Shown: positions 47,258 through 59,830 of the stretch, piece after piece
Layout of the letters: each line of letters starts with the position of its first letter
Position numbering within the stretch: position 1 is the stretch's first letter
DNA from: Epiperipatus broadwayi
Lineage: Eukaryota; Onychophora; Udeonychophora; Euonychophora; Peripatidae
Direction: 5' to 3'
NCBI GenBank assembly: GCA_028023455.1
Contig: JAQFVV010006275.1
Coordinates: 2,214,011-2,278,010, forward strand
Length of the DNA stretch: 64,000 nt
Position numbers and translations under genes: made by a program
Notes under the pieces: generated by a model
Seen by the model: only the letters and a program-made list of their open reading frames with translations
Database searches by the model: none
What the model was told of the DNA's origin: nothing

Positions 47258-47537
47258 ATGGCTGAGGGATTGAATCGTTTTATTACGGACGACCTCATTG
47301 AAAATGAAGTGGAAAATATACATTTTCGCGATGAAGAACCGGAAAAAGTCAATGACATATCATTGGACGCTATTGCCTCGAAACTTATTAAGGATAAATA
47401 TTTATTAACAGCATTAGAATTACACACAGAGCTTGTGGAATCAGGAAGGGAACTTGCTAGGTTACGCGATTATTTTTCCAATCCTGGCAATTTTGAGCAG
47501 CATGTTCTAACGAAAGCAGAGATGTCGCCTGGTTTAC
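47258..47537 (+). CDS. RELCH: RELCH exon 1: LisH domain N-terminus
   Basis: First coding exon of RELCH (KIAA1468), a protein with LisH, coiled-coil and HEAT repeats that in mammals binds Rab11 and helps move cholesterol from recycling endosomes to the trans-Golgi. It encodes 93 residues plus one base, ending at a GTAAGT donor (47538). I chose the ATG at 47258, which has A at -3 and G at +4. The frame is open to a GTG at 47240 but no ATG lies upstream in it. Residues about 36-68 form the LisH segment, including LLTALELHTELVESGREL, followed by RLRDYFSNPGNFE at 68-80. This is close to the human protein. Residues 1-35 are acidic and unconserved. No later RELCH exon was found up to 64000, so intron 1 probably exceeds 16.4 kb. 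Confidence 0.93.
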
Positions 47538-49399
47538 GTAAGTTCATTATTAATATTATTTCTTTCTTATAACAATTTTTTTAAATCTTAAAGAACTACG
47601 ATTACTATAATTATACAGGGGTTATTTCCACATTGTTTGTTTGCTATTATCGTTTCAAGATTGTAAGATTTTATTAATATTTACTTTAATTGATTGTTAA
47701 CATAGAACTTGATAAAATGAATGAATATCTATGTTATTTTTTAATGTTTACTTTTGAATGTTTGTCTGTTCTTTCGTGTTTTAAAAATATTTTTTAATTA
47801 AAGTAACTCGCGATATCTGTTTATTATGTTTAAACTAGAAATTTTTAAAATCACTTATTTATAATTAAAATCTTTTGTGTTTTATTTGAACAATTAAATG
47901 TCATATTGATACTTAAGTTTTAAAACAAATACAGTAATTAATTTTTAAATGATTATTAATCTAATTTTCCGACTTCATATAATCAAATCTTCATTATGCT
48001 TAATTACACAAACATGTATATATAATGTATGTGTAAATAATATACACGAATGATTTATAGTAATAATAATAATTATACATTTAACTAATATCTTTTGCCT
48101 TCATCCTACCCGAACGTATCTATTGTAAACTTGATAATCAGTGTGATACCATTATATACAATGCTATGAAGCCCCATCCCCGCATTGGTTTCTGGCTTTT
48201 GTGTTCATTAGTGAAAATTATGATGCAAAATTGGAACTAATAATGCACATATGCATTTTAACAATTACATTTTTACAATTTCTTTTACTCCTTGTTATTA
48301 TTCAAACTAATATCCTGAAATTTAAACATAGGCTAACTCACTTGCATAATTACCTAAATCTAACATCATGTCAATTTAAGGGTCTCATTTCTGTGACAAC
48401 TATAAGTACATATCTAATATTGTTATTGGTATTAAAAATTAATGAGGTCCAATAATTACAAAGCTTTTAATAGATAAGAAGACAACTGTTATTGAAAATA
48501 TGAGTAAGCATATGAAAAAGTCATTCTATTGTTATTAGTATATTAATAATGTTGATATGTTACTGTGAAGTTCGTCTATTAACTTAAAATTAAAACAGTA
48601 TAAAATAAATTAATATTCTAAATGCTTATATAAACATTATAAAAATAAAGAGGGGGGGGGAAACAATTTATAATCAAAGAAAATAGATGAATTAGGCAAA
48701 TGAATGGTGATATAATACATCATTAAAAAAGTGGTTAGCATAAAAATAAAGCATAATATCATTTAAATTATTAAATAAATGACAAAAAAAAAAGTTACTG
48801 TAAATGTTTTTTCAAGTATAAAAAGTGAAATTCAAATGTATATTTCATTATAAAGGCACAGAATTATTTGAAAGAAAATAATTAGATTTAAAATGAAATA
48901 TAATGACCTATTCCATCTGATAATTGAGTTTGTTATATGGAGATTTGGCATTGATTAGAAAGAAATTTGCTTTGATTTAATGAACCAATTTTAAGATCTT
49001 AATAATTAACAAGATGATGTTAGTATCATCACCAAATGGGGGGGGGGGGGACACATAAAGACATTCTTGATTTAAAATTAAATATAAAGAAATCTAAATT
49101 GGTCAAAATATGTTGAGAACATTCCACATGTGGAAAAAGTTTAAGACTAAATTAAATAAGATTAGAACAAGAAATAAAAACTAGGTTCAACAGATTTACA
49201 TAAAAAAGAGTGAGAATCCAAGAAGAATAAATGAGACTCCATAAATATTTTGAAAGAGCAATCAAAATTAATAGGTAATTCTGGTGATAGTAAAAAAAAA
49301 TTTTTTTTTTAAGTAGTTGTTGATAAAGTAGATACTCTTAATAACTAATGAAGTGTTTAGATTAAAACTATTGATATTTCAAGTACAAGTATGATGATA

Positions 49400-49760
49400 G
49401 TGGGACTATTTCAAGAGTGTCTTGGAGTTATTCTTTGATGTTGGTAATGTTGAATAATGACAACTATGCACATCATTTCTTATTAGAGAAGAAATGTTTC
49501 ATATCATCAACTTAGCAGCTATTATAACATTCCTATTAAAAAAAATCGCTAGTTGAATTATTACTAATCCAATTGACCTGTATCTTGAAGAAAAAAGGTG
49601 CTTTCAGAATGGTATATTAATAAAGCTACCAAAAAACAAAGTTTGTTAAAAATTGTGGAATGAGAGGACATTAGTTTGAGATGTTAGAATAAATTGGAAA
49701 GTTACCTGTGCTTATTTTCCATCTGATTTCATATAAAGAACTGTAAGTACTACTATTCAG
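49400..49760 (+). pseudogene. LINE reverse transcriptase fragment, third family
   Basis: Short relic with FQNGILIKLPKNKVC near 49600. This resembles the W-KGILIKLPKKGD segment that opens the RT domain of a widespread LINE group, and is followed by degenerate N-W-R-like sequence. Stops are frequent. The charged stretch at 49080-49300 may be its upstream part. Identification rests mainly on one block. Confidence 0.4.
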
Positions 49761-50908
49761 CACACGAAGCATGAAAGACAGTAGAAATACTGCAATATAT
49801 GAATGGTGCAATAGTGCTTTCTGGTAGGAAATTCTTCATAACTCTTAAGTATAAAAGTTATGTTGAACAGAACAGTATCATAGGTATTTTATATTTAGTG
49901 ACAAAATTAGTTGCAAAAGCTTTTAAATAAATTATTACTAAATTCATACGTCTCATTAGAAACAAATAGTATTAAAGGTGTATATAATGATAGATAAGGT
50001 CATACTAGATGTAAATTTAAATCATGATAATTACAGATTATTTTACTCATTTGAAAAATGATCATAAGGTAAAAACTTAACATTGTTTGAACATGATATA
50101 TCATTGATACAAATATTCCTAAAAAAAAGTTTTTTTAGTAATAAATTCAAATGAAAAATATAATTGAGTTAAAATTATAGATTTTTAGCATGTTCAAAAT
50201 TTTGTTACTTTTTGTATTGAGTTCATAAAAGCAATTTTTTAATTTACCTAACATTTCTATTAGTTCATTTGAACACCTGGAACAGGCTGAACTTTTGCAT
50301 TCAGTTCACTAACTAGATTTTTTTTGGAATTCAGAACTTTTTAATTATTTGTCATTCACTTTTACCATTGTGCTTTACCATGCAGAACAATTTCTCATTA
50401 ATGCAGATAAAAAAAGTTAAAGATTGAAGCAAAATTAGTATAATTACTATTAAGTCAGTAATGTTTATTTCATATTGTTACTTTTTTCCAGGCTTTCTAT
50501 TCTATTTGTTACTTTGTTCTAATCTTACAATATAGAAATCATCTTTTGTACGCCAAAAAATATTTTGGATAAATCTTCAAAATATTTTTATTTTCTATTA
50601 ATAATGCTTTAAAAAGTTACAATTTGACATTTATTTGAATATATTTTTTTAATGCCCTTAGGAAATTTTGTGGAAATATAAACATTTTGGTAAGGTAAGT
50701 GACTTTGAACTTCTCTAAAAAATACAAGCTTTTCAAACAGTGAAATATATATTATTTTATATTCATTTGCTAAAATGAATGCTAATTAGTGCAACATCTT
50801 TAAAAATGCAAATAACATCTGAAATAATTATTGTGTATCTGTCTGATGGTTTGAAATGATGACATTTTATTTGGAATTATATGTTGAAGTACTTGTATCC
50901 TCTAGTTG

Positions 50909-51211
50909 AGCCAATAAACATCACATGATCACCATTTCTTATGCTTGCTTATAACTTTATTAAATCAGACAAAACTCTCTATATGTATTGACACTCAGTG
51001 CAAGCCAGAGTACTCAATAGATGCCAGAAGGCTTGTGCATAAAATCCCCATCTAGTACCTACTCATCAGATGGAGATTTTATGCACAAGCCTTCTGGCAT
51101 CTATTGATTACTCTGGCTTGCACCAAGTGGCAATATGTATAGAGTTTTGCCTGTTTTAATAACAGTTATAAGCAAGCATAAGAAATGGTGATCATGTGAT
51201 GTTTATTGGCT
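50909..51211. mobile_element. Family F1 foldback MITE, complete copy (303 bp)
   Basis: Almost entirely an inverted repeat: arms of about 145 bp around a loop of about 14 bp (AGTACCTACTCATC). The left end AGCCAATAAACATCACATGA is matched exactly by the right end. Inner arm segments include GCCAGAAGGCTTGTGCATAA and TGCAAGCCAGAGTA. It has no coding capacity. Transcribed, it would form one very long hairpin. The superfamily is unclear because no target duplication is obvious. It is the reference copy for the fragments at 1101, 32725, 40145, 51500 and 60095. Confidence 0.85.
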
Positions 51212-51499
51212 TAAAACCACTCCTACCTAATAGGATAATGGTGGCTATGGTTATTACAGAACCAGTCACCAAAATGTATAGGTACTGAACTGAGTTCAGA
51301 CCTATATGACTATATAAGCTAATGAGCTTGGATTGAAAATATTATAGTGTTTTCAATTTGGGACTCATGTTTTTGTAGCTAAGTAGAGATAAAAGGTGGC
51401 TGCTGGAGAGTTGCATTAGATCCTAAGATCTAGGTACAGTGCTCTCAGATCCATGGTTGCTCACTGACGAAGGCCACAAACTCAAAACTACTCTGGGGA

Positions 51500-51620
51500 T
51501 ATTGGATGAGCAGACATTAGATGGGGATTTTATACACAAGCCTTCTGGCATCTATTGATTACTCTGGCTTGCACTAAATGGCAATATGTATAGACAGTTT
51601 GGCCTGTTTTAATCCTCTTT
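51500..51620 (+). mobile_element. Family F1 MITE right-half fragment
   Basis: GCAGACATTAGATGGGGATT, then CAAGCCTTCTGGCATCTATT, TTGCACTAAATGGCAATATG and TTTGGCCTGTTTTAAT, matching the right half of the copy 300 bp upstream. The outer end is missing. Confidence 0.7.
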
Positions 51621-51830
51621 GAATTGTTAAATTAAAGTTTCTTAAATTCAGTATTCATAAATGCTACTGGTCAGATCTTGATAAATGAAGGAAATATGAA
51701 AAAATATCACCTCATATATATATTAGAAAAGTATAAATAAAATAATAATTTTTTAAAAACATTTAACAATATAGTTAGAAGATAGAAATAATCCAACATA
51801 TAATTGTATCTGAAATAATAAAATTAGCTA
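51620..51830 (+). mobile_element. SINE-B tail fragment
   Basis: Begins near AGTATTCATAAATGCTACTG and ends with GTTAGAAGATAGAAATAATC and CCAACATATAATTGTATCTG, the diverged tail of the 42086-42385 repeat. The tRNA-like head is lost. Confidence 0.45.
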
Positions 51831-52295
51831 AAGTAGAAATTACAGTAATAGAAAAACCATAAAATATTTTTATATAAATTGATTTAAAGCATTTATCACT
51901 CTTGTTTTAAAAAATTTAATATTCAAGTAAAAAAATAAATAGTTCTTTATATAATATGTCTTTCCTTTTAACTTCAATAGTTATCATTGTAACCATTTGG
52001 TAAATGGATAGCTCTATTAAGAATTCTATTTTTTCTTAATAGATTATAGAATTATTTATAACTCTCATTAGACTTCCGCCCTAAATAAATATTGCTTTCT
52101 AACTTCAGAAAAGGAAAAAAAATAAAAGTGAATTTTGCAGTGATTATATAAATCAATTTGTGAATAACAAATGTGTTCATATATCACATACTGATCCCAA
52201 ATTATTTGATATTTTACAGTGCTATCTTTAAGCTTCTGCAACAAATTTGTCTCAGGAATTATAACACCATTCTAATTGTTACTTTCCAATATATT

Positions 52296-52610
52296 TACAA
52301 GGGACTTGAACTTGAACTTTCAAGCTTCCTGCATCGATCCAATCTATCTTAAACATATATGTGTAAAAGATAACTCATCAGTTGGTCCAGATCATCATTT
52401 CCCACTTATATATACAATCAGTGCTCATTTTATATTTAGATAGCAAATCTTTAAATTTTAATGGACAAGCTTCAATCTTCTCCACTCTCCAACTCTTCAG
52501 TCATCCATTTCATTGAAAATCCAAGGATGGAATGCTCAAAGTATTTATTGATGTCATATTATTGTCACACCCATGTTGAACTTAAGACACTCTAACCCCT
52601 CTCACATATG
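52296..52610 (-). mobile_element. SINE-A copy, long form
   Basis: Minus-strand copy. It includes the complement of the B-box-like GTTCAAGTTCAAGTCCC at about 52300-52320 and of GATGATCTGGACCAACTGAT near 52385. The upstream CTTCTCCACTCTCCAACTC block is near 52473. The GTGCTGGTTCAGC core is deleted. Confidence 0.6.
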
Positions 52611-53135
52611 ATTTTAATATGTGCATTTAATTATTTGTTATCAAAAAATAATGACTGTTGTATTAAAATTAAATTATTGCCTTGTGAAGAGGAAAATTTA
52701 AAGAAAGGTTCAGAAATAAAAAATGCAATCAAGAAAATATAATGTTCTCTTGAAAAAAATAAGATGAAAATCATAATTTTATTATTTCAAATTTTATACA
52801 TGGACAGATTATATAATAGGATTAAAAAATTCTGTAATTAATATCACATTAATATTTCATCATATATATATTTTGCAATATTTGATATTTAAATATGCTA
52901 AATGTTCTAAATTTGATATATATAGGCATGGGTGCATGAGGTTTATATGTTACTAATAAAAAAAGATGCTAATGCATTTATGGATATAAATGTGAAATTT
53001 AGCCCATTTAATTAGCATTGTCCCAGGAACATTAAAAAAAATACAATTTTGATTATTTTCATTGAATAAGTATGATGGAGAATAGAATACGTTAGAGCAA
53101 CAAAAAATTTTCCATAGATAAAGTTATAGGGTATA

Positions 53136-53645
53136 TGAGCACAGACTTTCACAAGACCCACCACTCTTCACTCTATCTCATAACACTGATACATTTGAAC
53201 TCTTATATATTGAAAAGATAATCACCAATATACATATTTCATGCTAAACCAGCAGTCATCAGTTGGTCCAGATTATTATCTCTACACATATATGCAATAA
53301 ATGCTCAGATAAATATATTAAGATAGCCAATCTTCATACTTTAATGGACACGTTTCAATCCCTCCCCACTCCAACTCAATCATCCATCCAATTGAAAATC
53401 TTATGGTGGAACACTCAAAGGCCACCCTGAGGCCGAGATTCTCGTCACACCCATGTTGACCTAAAGTTAATCTGAGCCCTCATGTACAGACAATTTATTT
53501 AATACCCATACAAGCACGAAATACATATATTGGTGATTATTTATCTTTTCAACATATGTGTATTCAAGTGTATCAGTGTTATGAGATAGAGTGGAGAGTG
53601 GTGAGTCATGTGAAAGTCTGTGCTCATATATCCTATATAATACAT
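53136..53645. mobile_element. Two SINE-A copies in inverted orientation
   Basis: A minus-strand long copy (about 53136-53485) is followed by a plus-strand short copy (about 53510-53645). Both carry the CAATATACATATTTC or TATATTGGTGATTATTTATC block and the AGAGTGGWGAGTGGTG segment. Together they form a large imperfect palindrome with the unique GCCACCCTGAGGCCGAGATT strip near the middle. Confidence 0.6.
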
Positions 53646-54789
53646 ATATTGAAACAGGTATATAGTAAGACTGTATTTCAGTTATTGTATAAAGTTAAAA
53701 GTCAGCTTCACAAAATATCAAATAAACAAGAAAGTAGCCAGCATGTTATATATGTAGACATATTTGTGGATCACGGATTAGTTTGTATTTTTTTAATGTT
53801 GGGAATTGGAATGGCCATATATGTTTACAATTGACTGCTGCTACTGGTGAATGTATATTTAATTTGATTAAATATTGTAATTTAGATATGTGCCAATATG
53901 CATAATATATTTGTGTTTTAAATAAAATATTATTATTATATGTAGCAGGATCACTGTATTCATATTCTCAAAATTCATGGCTTCAGTAACATGCAGTTTA
54001 AAAAATTAAAAAATAAATAAATTAGAAATTCATAAATTTTATGCATACTTTTCTATGTGTTCAGCATCATGGATCATATCAGTTATTCTGTCATTTCAAT
54101 AATTACTTAGTAAGTGTCAAACAATCAATAAGTCATAGAGGTGTTATCAGCAAAAACATTGTACTCAAGTCATCACTATTGGTATACTTAAAATTTTGAT
54201 TAAAATGCCCTCAAACTGCCAAGTTAATGATAGTAATCTTACCAAGCCTAAAAAAAACTATGACAAAATGAAAGGTTGTTTTTTTTTTTTTTGAGATAGG
54301 AAAGGGGATAGAAATCACTCTCTACCTTGCTTGAGAGTTTTAGTCTAATGAATAACTAGTAAAAATTATGCTTTTTTTTTCATTTTATTGTTCTACCTTT
54401 TTCATAACTAATTATTCTATTTTATGTTAATTACTTTTATTGATGTTTTGAGGTTACAACTATATAAATTTTTAAATTAAGTTATACCATAAGTATATAT
54501 AATAGATAAATTAAATTTGTACTTGCTGCATTACCCCCCCCCCCCTCCATTATTTATTTTATGTCAAACAATAATTATTCAGTAAGTACATAAATGACTC
54601 CAAACAACCAGTATCTGTATGTTTGAAGTAAATTTAATAATTAAAAATTATTTATAGGAATATATAATATGATTATTTACTATATAGTTTTCTATAATAT
54701 GCAAGTTTTAGTATCCATATTGAGAGCAAATCATTTTCTGATATAGTGGATCTATTGTATATATAATTGGAGTTGAAGTGTAAAAAAAT

Positions 54790-54870
54790 GAAACTCTGAT
54801 CTTGTAGTTCAATGGTATACTACTCTTTTCAAATGCAAAAGATTATAATTCATGCTTGGAGAAAGAATGA
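54790..54870 (+). repeat. tRNA-like segment
   Basis: GTAGTTCAATGGTATACTAC resembles a tRNA A-box region and GATTATAATTCATGC a degraded B box 35 bases later. Probably a SINE head, not a gene. Confidence 0.35.
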
Positions 54871-55304
54871 TGTCTCAGAGTTCTTTACAATAATTTGACA
54901 ATTATTAATAAATATTTAAGAAATATTTTATAACATAACTATTAATAATAAGAGTAAAAGTTACTGAAAGCTATTGAACTGAAATTAATTGTGGTAAAAG
55001 AAACATGCATTGATGTCAGAAAATTCTTAAAAAAAACCAAAGAAGCTTTTTTGGAAAATATGTGAAAATAGATTAATAAAATGAAGTCAAAAAAAACATT
55101 TTTTTAATTTTTTTTAAAAAAAATAGAATAAAGTTTGCTAATGCTAAAACTTTGATCTTGTAATAACTACAAAACAAATAATTATAGTTTCAAGGAAATT
55201 TTTATACATTTATCTTTATTTTGATCTTTCACTTTATATTGATATTTATTACTAGTAGTAATTAAATTATCAATTTTTAGAAATTGATAATCTTATATCT
55301 ATTA

Positions 55305-55995
55305 TGTTCAGGGCCAGACTTAAATCTGGAAGATGTACAAATATATATGTATATATTAATTAACATTAACAACACAAGTTTAATAAATAATTTCCAAGAA
55401 TTTATTTACTCTGAATAATAATAATATTTATAGACTGTAAATCATCTGGAAACTTGCTAGTTGACAGCAATATCAGCCTTGATCACATGACAGTTCATAT
55501 TTAAGAAGATATATATATAGTTTTACAACTATTGATAGAGTCACAATATTTATGTTTCTTTAAACCCATATTGTATTGCCCATTTTAATTATCACTCAAG
55601 TAAGCACCTTAGTGCTCACCCACATTTCTTAAATTAGTGAATTAGATTATGACAAACTTTTTTCTACTGCTAATTTTTGTCTACAATTTCACAATAAGTT
55701 TTCACTCTACATTTTCACTAATTTGTTTTGAACTCAATGCTTCTACTCCTTCATATTACTACTTCTCTGATATCATTAGAAATTGTGCATGCATTTTTAT
55801 TAACTTTGTTAATTTGTATAATATTAGACCTTATTTAAATGGAAATTAACATGTTGCTTTTTATAATAGCTAATTTTTTTCTGCATATTATTATTTTTAG
55901 AGGGATTCAACACTGCTTATATTGACCAGTCTGCACACATATGCATGTATACAACTTTATTAATTAAATATTTGCAAACTAGCCAGTATACAATA
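55305..55995 (-). repeat. 3' LTR of the Ty3/Gypsy element
   Basis: About 691 bp. It starts TGTTCAGGGCCAGACTTAAA and ends near CCAGTATACAATA, corresponding to the other LTR at 59831-60652. TATTA lies directly before 55305 and also after the far LTR, a possible 5-bp target duplication, though AT-rich context weakens it. Divergence from the partner LTR is high, so the insertion is old. Confidence 0.8.
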
Positions 55996-56164
55996 ATACT
56001 TCACTTTAAATAAATAGAATTTTATTTAAAAAAAAAAAAATCTATCTGCTGCTCTCTAACAGATCTTGTTGAAATTAATTCTTCCTTTTCTGCTCTATAC
56101 TCTTCTCTTCTTGTTCACCATTTAATTCTATTGCTTCTTGAGCTCAAGAGTTATCTGGTGCTTC

Positions 56165-57060
56165 TTAGTTAGTAGAAACATCAGTCTTATTATTCTTATC
56201 TGTATGTAAATTACTGACTATATCCTCCAATGTTTCATTTTTTTGTTCTTTTATATGGTTAACATGGTGTCTTAAAATTCTCTCATCTTTTAATTTTATT
56301 TCATATATTTGTGCAGAAACAATTCTACTTATTATTTCTGATAGCCATTTTTTCTTAATTACATCTTTTATCAAAGTGGTTTGGTCTACCTTAAATTTGA
56401 ATTTTTCTAAATCTTTGACTTTTTTTTTTTGTGTGTGTTATCCAGTATTAAGCTAGATAAGTGTGTTCTCACACATCTTTTCATTAATAATTCTGCAAGC
56501 ATTTTCTTTGGAACAGAGATGGGTATAAAATGTTAGTAAAACATTACTGTTGTAATCTCTTCATGATTATCAGCATATTTCCATTTATTTAACATAGTTT
56601 TCAGCTGTTGAACTGTTTTCTTTGTAATTCCATTTGATGGACAATGCTAAGCAGATGTAAATATATGCTGTATCCCTTTAGAACAAGGAAGTCTTTTAAT
56701 TTTTTTGAGCCGAAACCCTTGTCATCCATTATAATAATTTTAGGATATCTGTGCTTTGAAAAAAGTTTGTTTAAAACTTTTAGCATGCTATTTGTGTTTG
56801 TACCTTTTTTTAAATCATATTCTATCTATTTTTAATTAGCATCCATGTCTGCTAGAAAAATATATACATGAAATGGCCCAGTGTGATCTAAATGGACTTT
56901 TTCCCATCCACTTATAGCTTCAGGCTGGGATTTAAACTTTTAACTAATAAACTCATTGTTTGTTGACAAAGCAGGCATTTTCTAATAGTTTCCTCTATAT
57001 CACTACTTCACTTCTCATCATCAAATATATGAACAAGTGAACTTTTTCATTCTCACCATC
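56165..57060 (-). pseudogene. Gypsy integrase
   Basis: Order on the minus strand: IEETIRKCLLCQQ (end of the HHCC zinc domain) near 57000. Next is the core, with a damaged first catalytic Asp region (ITLGHFMYIFLADMDAN, about 56890), and KHRYPKIIIMDDKGFGSKKL near 56720 holding the second Asp. HQMELQRKQF near 56615 stands in the place of the HPQSNGLAER-type block with the catalytic Glu. The C-terminal VYEVKL-type beta domain near 56280 reads YEIKLKDERILRHHVNHIKE. Several stops interrupt it. Confidence 0.82.
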
Positions 57061-57439
57061 CTGGAGTGTCATTAGTGTAATAATCATAGAACATTACTTC
57101 ATCAGGTGATATCATTACATGATCTGTCATAAGAATGCATTTATGGCAAGTCAACAAATTTTCCCGACTATTCCAAATTGCTGGAGTTAAATAGTTTGGT
57201 CATTTAATTGGCCATCCGTTTATCATCTAATTTTTATAACATTATATTTTTTATGTCTGTTATTCCACTCTGTTATAATTTTGTTGTTAATTATTTTGAA
57301 CTTTAACACATCTCTATAATTAATTTCACAAACTTTTATGTACCCTTATTGGGATTCTGGTGAGAGTATCTGCATGATTTATCAACTTCTATGGCCTATA
57401 CAACATTTTGTAATCATACAAAGCTAATATGTTTATTCA

Positions 57440-57760
57440 CTTTAGCGTCCACTAACTGATAGGATCTGAATTGCTTAATATCCCAATACTGCCCTATAGT
57501 CGATATAAATTTTAAATCACCACCCATACTTATAATGGGGGAAATTTTCATCATAAAAACTATGCCTAAGGTTTTTTTGTTTAACTGGCTGTAGACAACC
57601 TTGATATGTAATTAACAAGACGTTCATTTCAGTTGGCACAACGTGATAGTAGGACTCTAGCACTGTATTCACAACTATCTTTTGTTACTATCACTTCTTA
57701 TTTCTTATTATAATGGACTAGCAAATTTTTAGAGAATAACAATTCTTTCACTTTTTTGAA
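57440..57760 (-). pseudogene. Gypsy RNase H region
   Basis: LLVHYNKK near 57720 (family LLAHYDPK), a TKDSCEYSARVLLSRC stretch (family DASPYGVGAVLSH, catalytic Asp lost), and NERLVNYISRLSTAS (family ERPIAYASRTL). These are degenerate but collinear between RT and integrase. Confidence 0.65.
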
Positions 57761-57899
57761 AGCAATATCTTGTATTTCTCCTCATTTCCATCTTTTTTTT
57801 TTTTTTTAGAAGTTAATAAAGGGGTTCCCAGTAAGATGTCTTAAAAGAAATTTGATGAGCCTAGAAAAGCCTGTAACTACTTTACATTAGCTAGGTTGG

Positions 57900-58530
57900 G
57901 TTTTTTTTTTATGCCTGTAATTTTCTCAAAGTTTGGATATCTTGTCGACCATATAAATTTCTTAGCATTTAATCTTGTGGCAAACTTGTTTACCTTCTTG
58001 CAGAGTATATATAATTTTTCTCTTAATAGTCTTAATTTTCTGCAACTATGACAATGTCATCCAAGTATGGTCTCTTTTTTACATTTCTTCTCTTATCTTT
58101 GCTTGGAAGATATGTGTTATAGTTATCACATGAGGTAGTCTATTAAACTTAAATAATTCTATATGCATATGTATTGTTAGCGTTTCCATTCTGTTTATAA
58201 CTGGAATTTGATGGAATGCCGATTTTTAAATCTAATTTTGCAAAGTGTTTTGCTTTTTGTAGAGATGCTAATACTTTTTTTACACTAGATAAGAGATAAG
58301 TGCCTTTGTTAATATTTTTATTAAAAATAATCCATAGTCACTGCATATCCTCACATTTCCGGACAGTTTTAGTACTACAACTCTTGGCATAGCCCAGCAG
58401 ATTCTTTTATGGGAATAATAATGCATTTACTCTTCAATTTATTCAGTGCTTTTTCCACTTTCAGCATAAGTGCAGGCACAACTTTCTTGGTCTATATACA
58501 ACTTATGCATTATCCATTAGTTCACTATCA
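57900..58530 (-). pseudogene. Gypsy reverse transcriptase
   Basis: VPALMLKVEKALNKLKSK then CIIIPIKESAG near 58430-58490, GNVRICSDYG near 58345, and FHQIPVINRMETLTIHMHIE near 58190. LFKFNRLP near 58145 and IFQAKIREEM near 58100 follow. These are fingers and palm motifs in order. The YLDD catalytic box is replaced by a degenerate TWMTLS stretch near 58055. Stops are many. Confidence 0.8.
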
Positions 58531-59039
58531 ACTGGTTTTGTCTTAAGCTTTGTTGAGTTAGATTTAAAGTGTTGCAGAAATTTATTTTTAATTTTGGTTT
58601 CTAGCTTTACTCTTTTTACTATATTAATCTTACTCCCCACTGGCTTGAACCAATTGTGTTCTAATATTGGGCTAATATTTCTTGTAACTACACATAATAG
58701 TAAATTTTTATTGATTATATACTATTACTAGCCCTGTCACAACTCCCTTAATATTTATTGGATTTTCATTTACATCTTATCTATTGCTGCCATAGTAATT
58801 TTCCTTAACACGACATTAATCTTTTTTCTTTTTCAAATAGTTAGTCACTCTTTTAATGAAATCAGTGATATGACTGACCCACTGCCTATCTTCATTGTTA
58901 TCATTTGTCCGTACACTTTTACAGTTAGTATATTAGTCATGTAATCACTTCCTTTGGACTTCACAGTTTTAACCTTTTTTGGCACTCCTCCCTCGATTTA
59001 CTTTCTTCTGGTAAATCCTGTTTTGTCATTTGATGCTTG

Positions 59040-59825
59040 TTTTTATATAGTTTTGATAAATGGCATGTCAGGCTGCAGCTAAAACATTTTTTTGTTATAT
59101 ATTTACATGTTATTTTAAAATGGCCTGTTTTCCCACAGCAATGGCTTGTGGTTTTGCCTTATCTGTAATTCCAGGGTATCTAATGTTTGTCACCTTTTGA
59201 AGTCTTGCATGTGCTGTACATTGGTTTCATGAGCTATAGCCTGTTCAATAGCGTGTTTATATGGTAATGTAGACTCACTTAATAGCATCCGTCTAAGCTT
59301 CACATCACTGATGCTCTATAGTAACTGGTCCAATAAATATTTTATCAACATATTATTTGAATTTCCAATCCTTCACTGATGTCCATAGTATGGTTTCTTT
59401 TTGCAATTACATTCTATCATAGAAATGGATTTTGAAGTTATTGGCTTAAAAGTAGGCATTTAGTTTTATTAACAACTCCTCATATGGTTTTTTTTTCAAG
59501 TGGCTTTAATTCACGTAAACAGTTTGCCAATTGTAGGATATCCTGCCCTGAAATCTAGAATAGGGTAGCAACTTAATTTGTCATTAATAATTTCATTTAT
59601 AATTATGTATTATTCTATAAGGTTTACATATTTCTGCCTCTGTACAGGATTTTTTACGTTAAAGGTGGTTATTATCTTATGGATATTTCATTGTTTATTG
59701 TAATTACTAATGTGTAATAATAGTACTTTTACAAGTCATGAAGCTGCACTGCTTAATATTCCCAGAATAATCCTCTTAACTGCACCACTTAATATTTCAC
59801 AGATTCTAAATTTGACTGCACCAGA
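59040..59825 (-). pseudogene. Gypsy gag with two zinc knuckles
   Basis: Near 59060-59150 the minus strand reads CCGKTGHFKITC then CFSCSLTCHLSK, two CCHC-type knuckles (C-x2-C-x4-H-x4-C), the second with damaged spacing. Upstream (59200-59800) are short frames without a clear capsid motif. Protease should lie at about 58700-59000 but I could not read its D-S/T-G motif. Confidence 0.65.
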
Positions 59826-59830
59826 TATTA

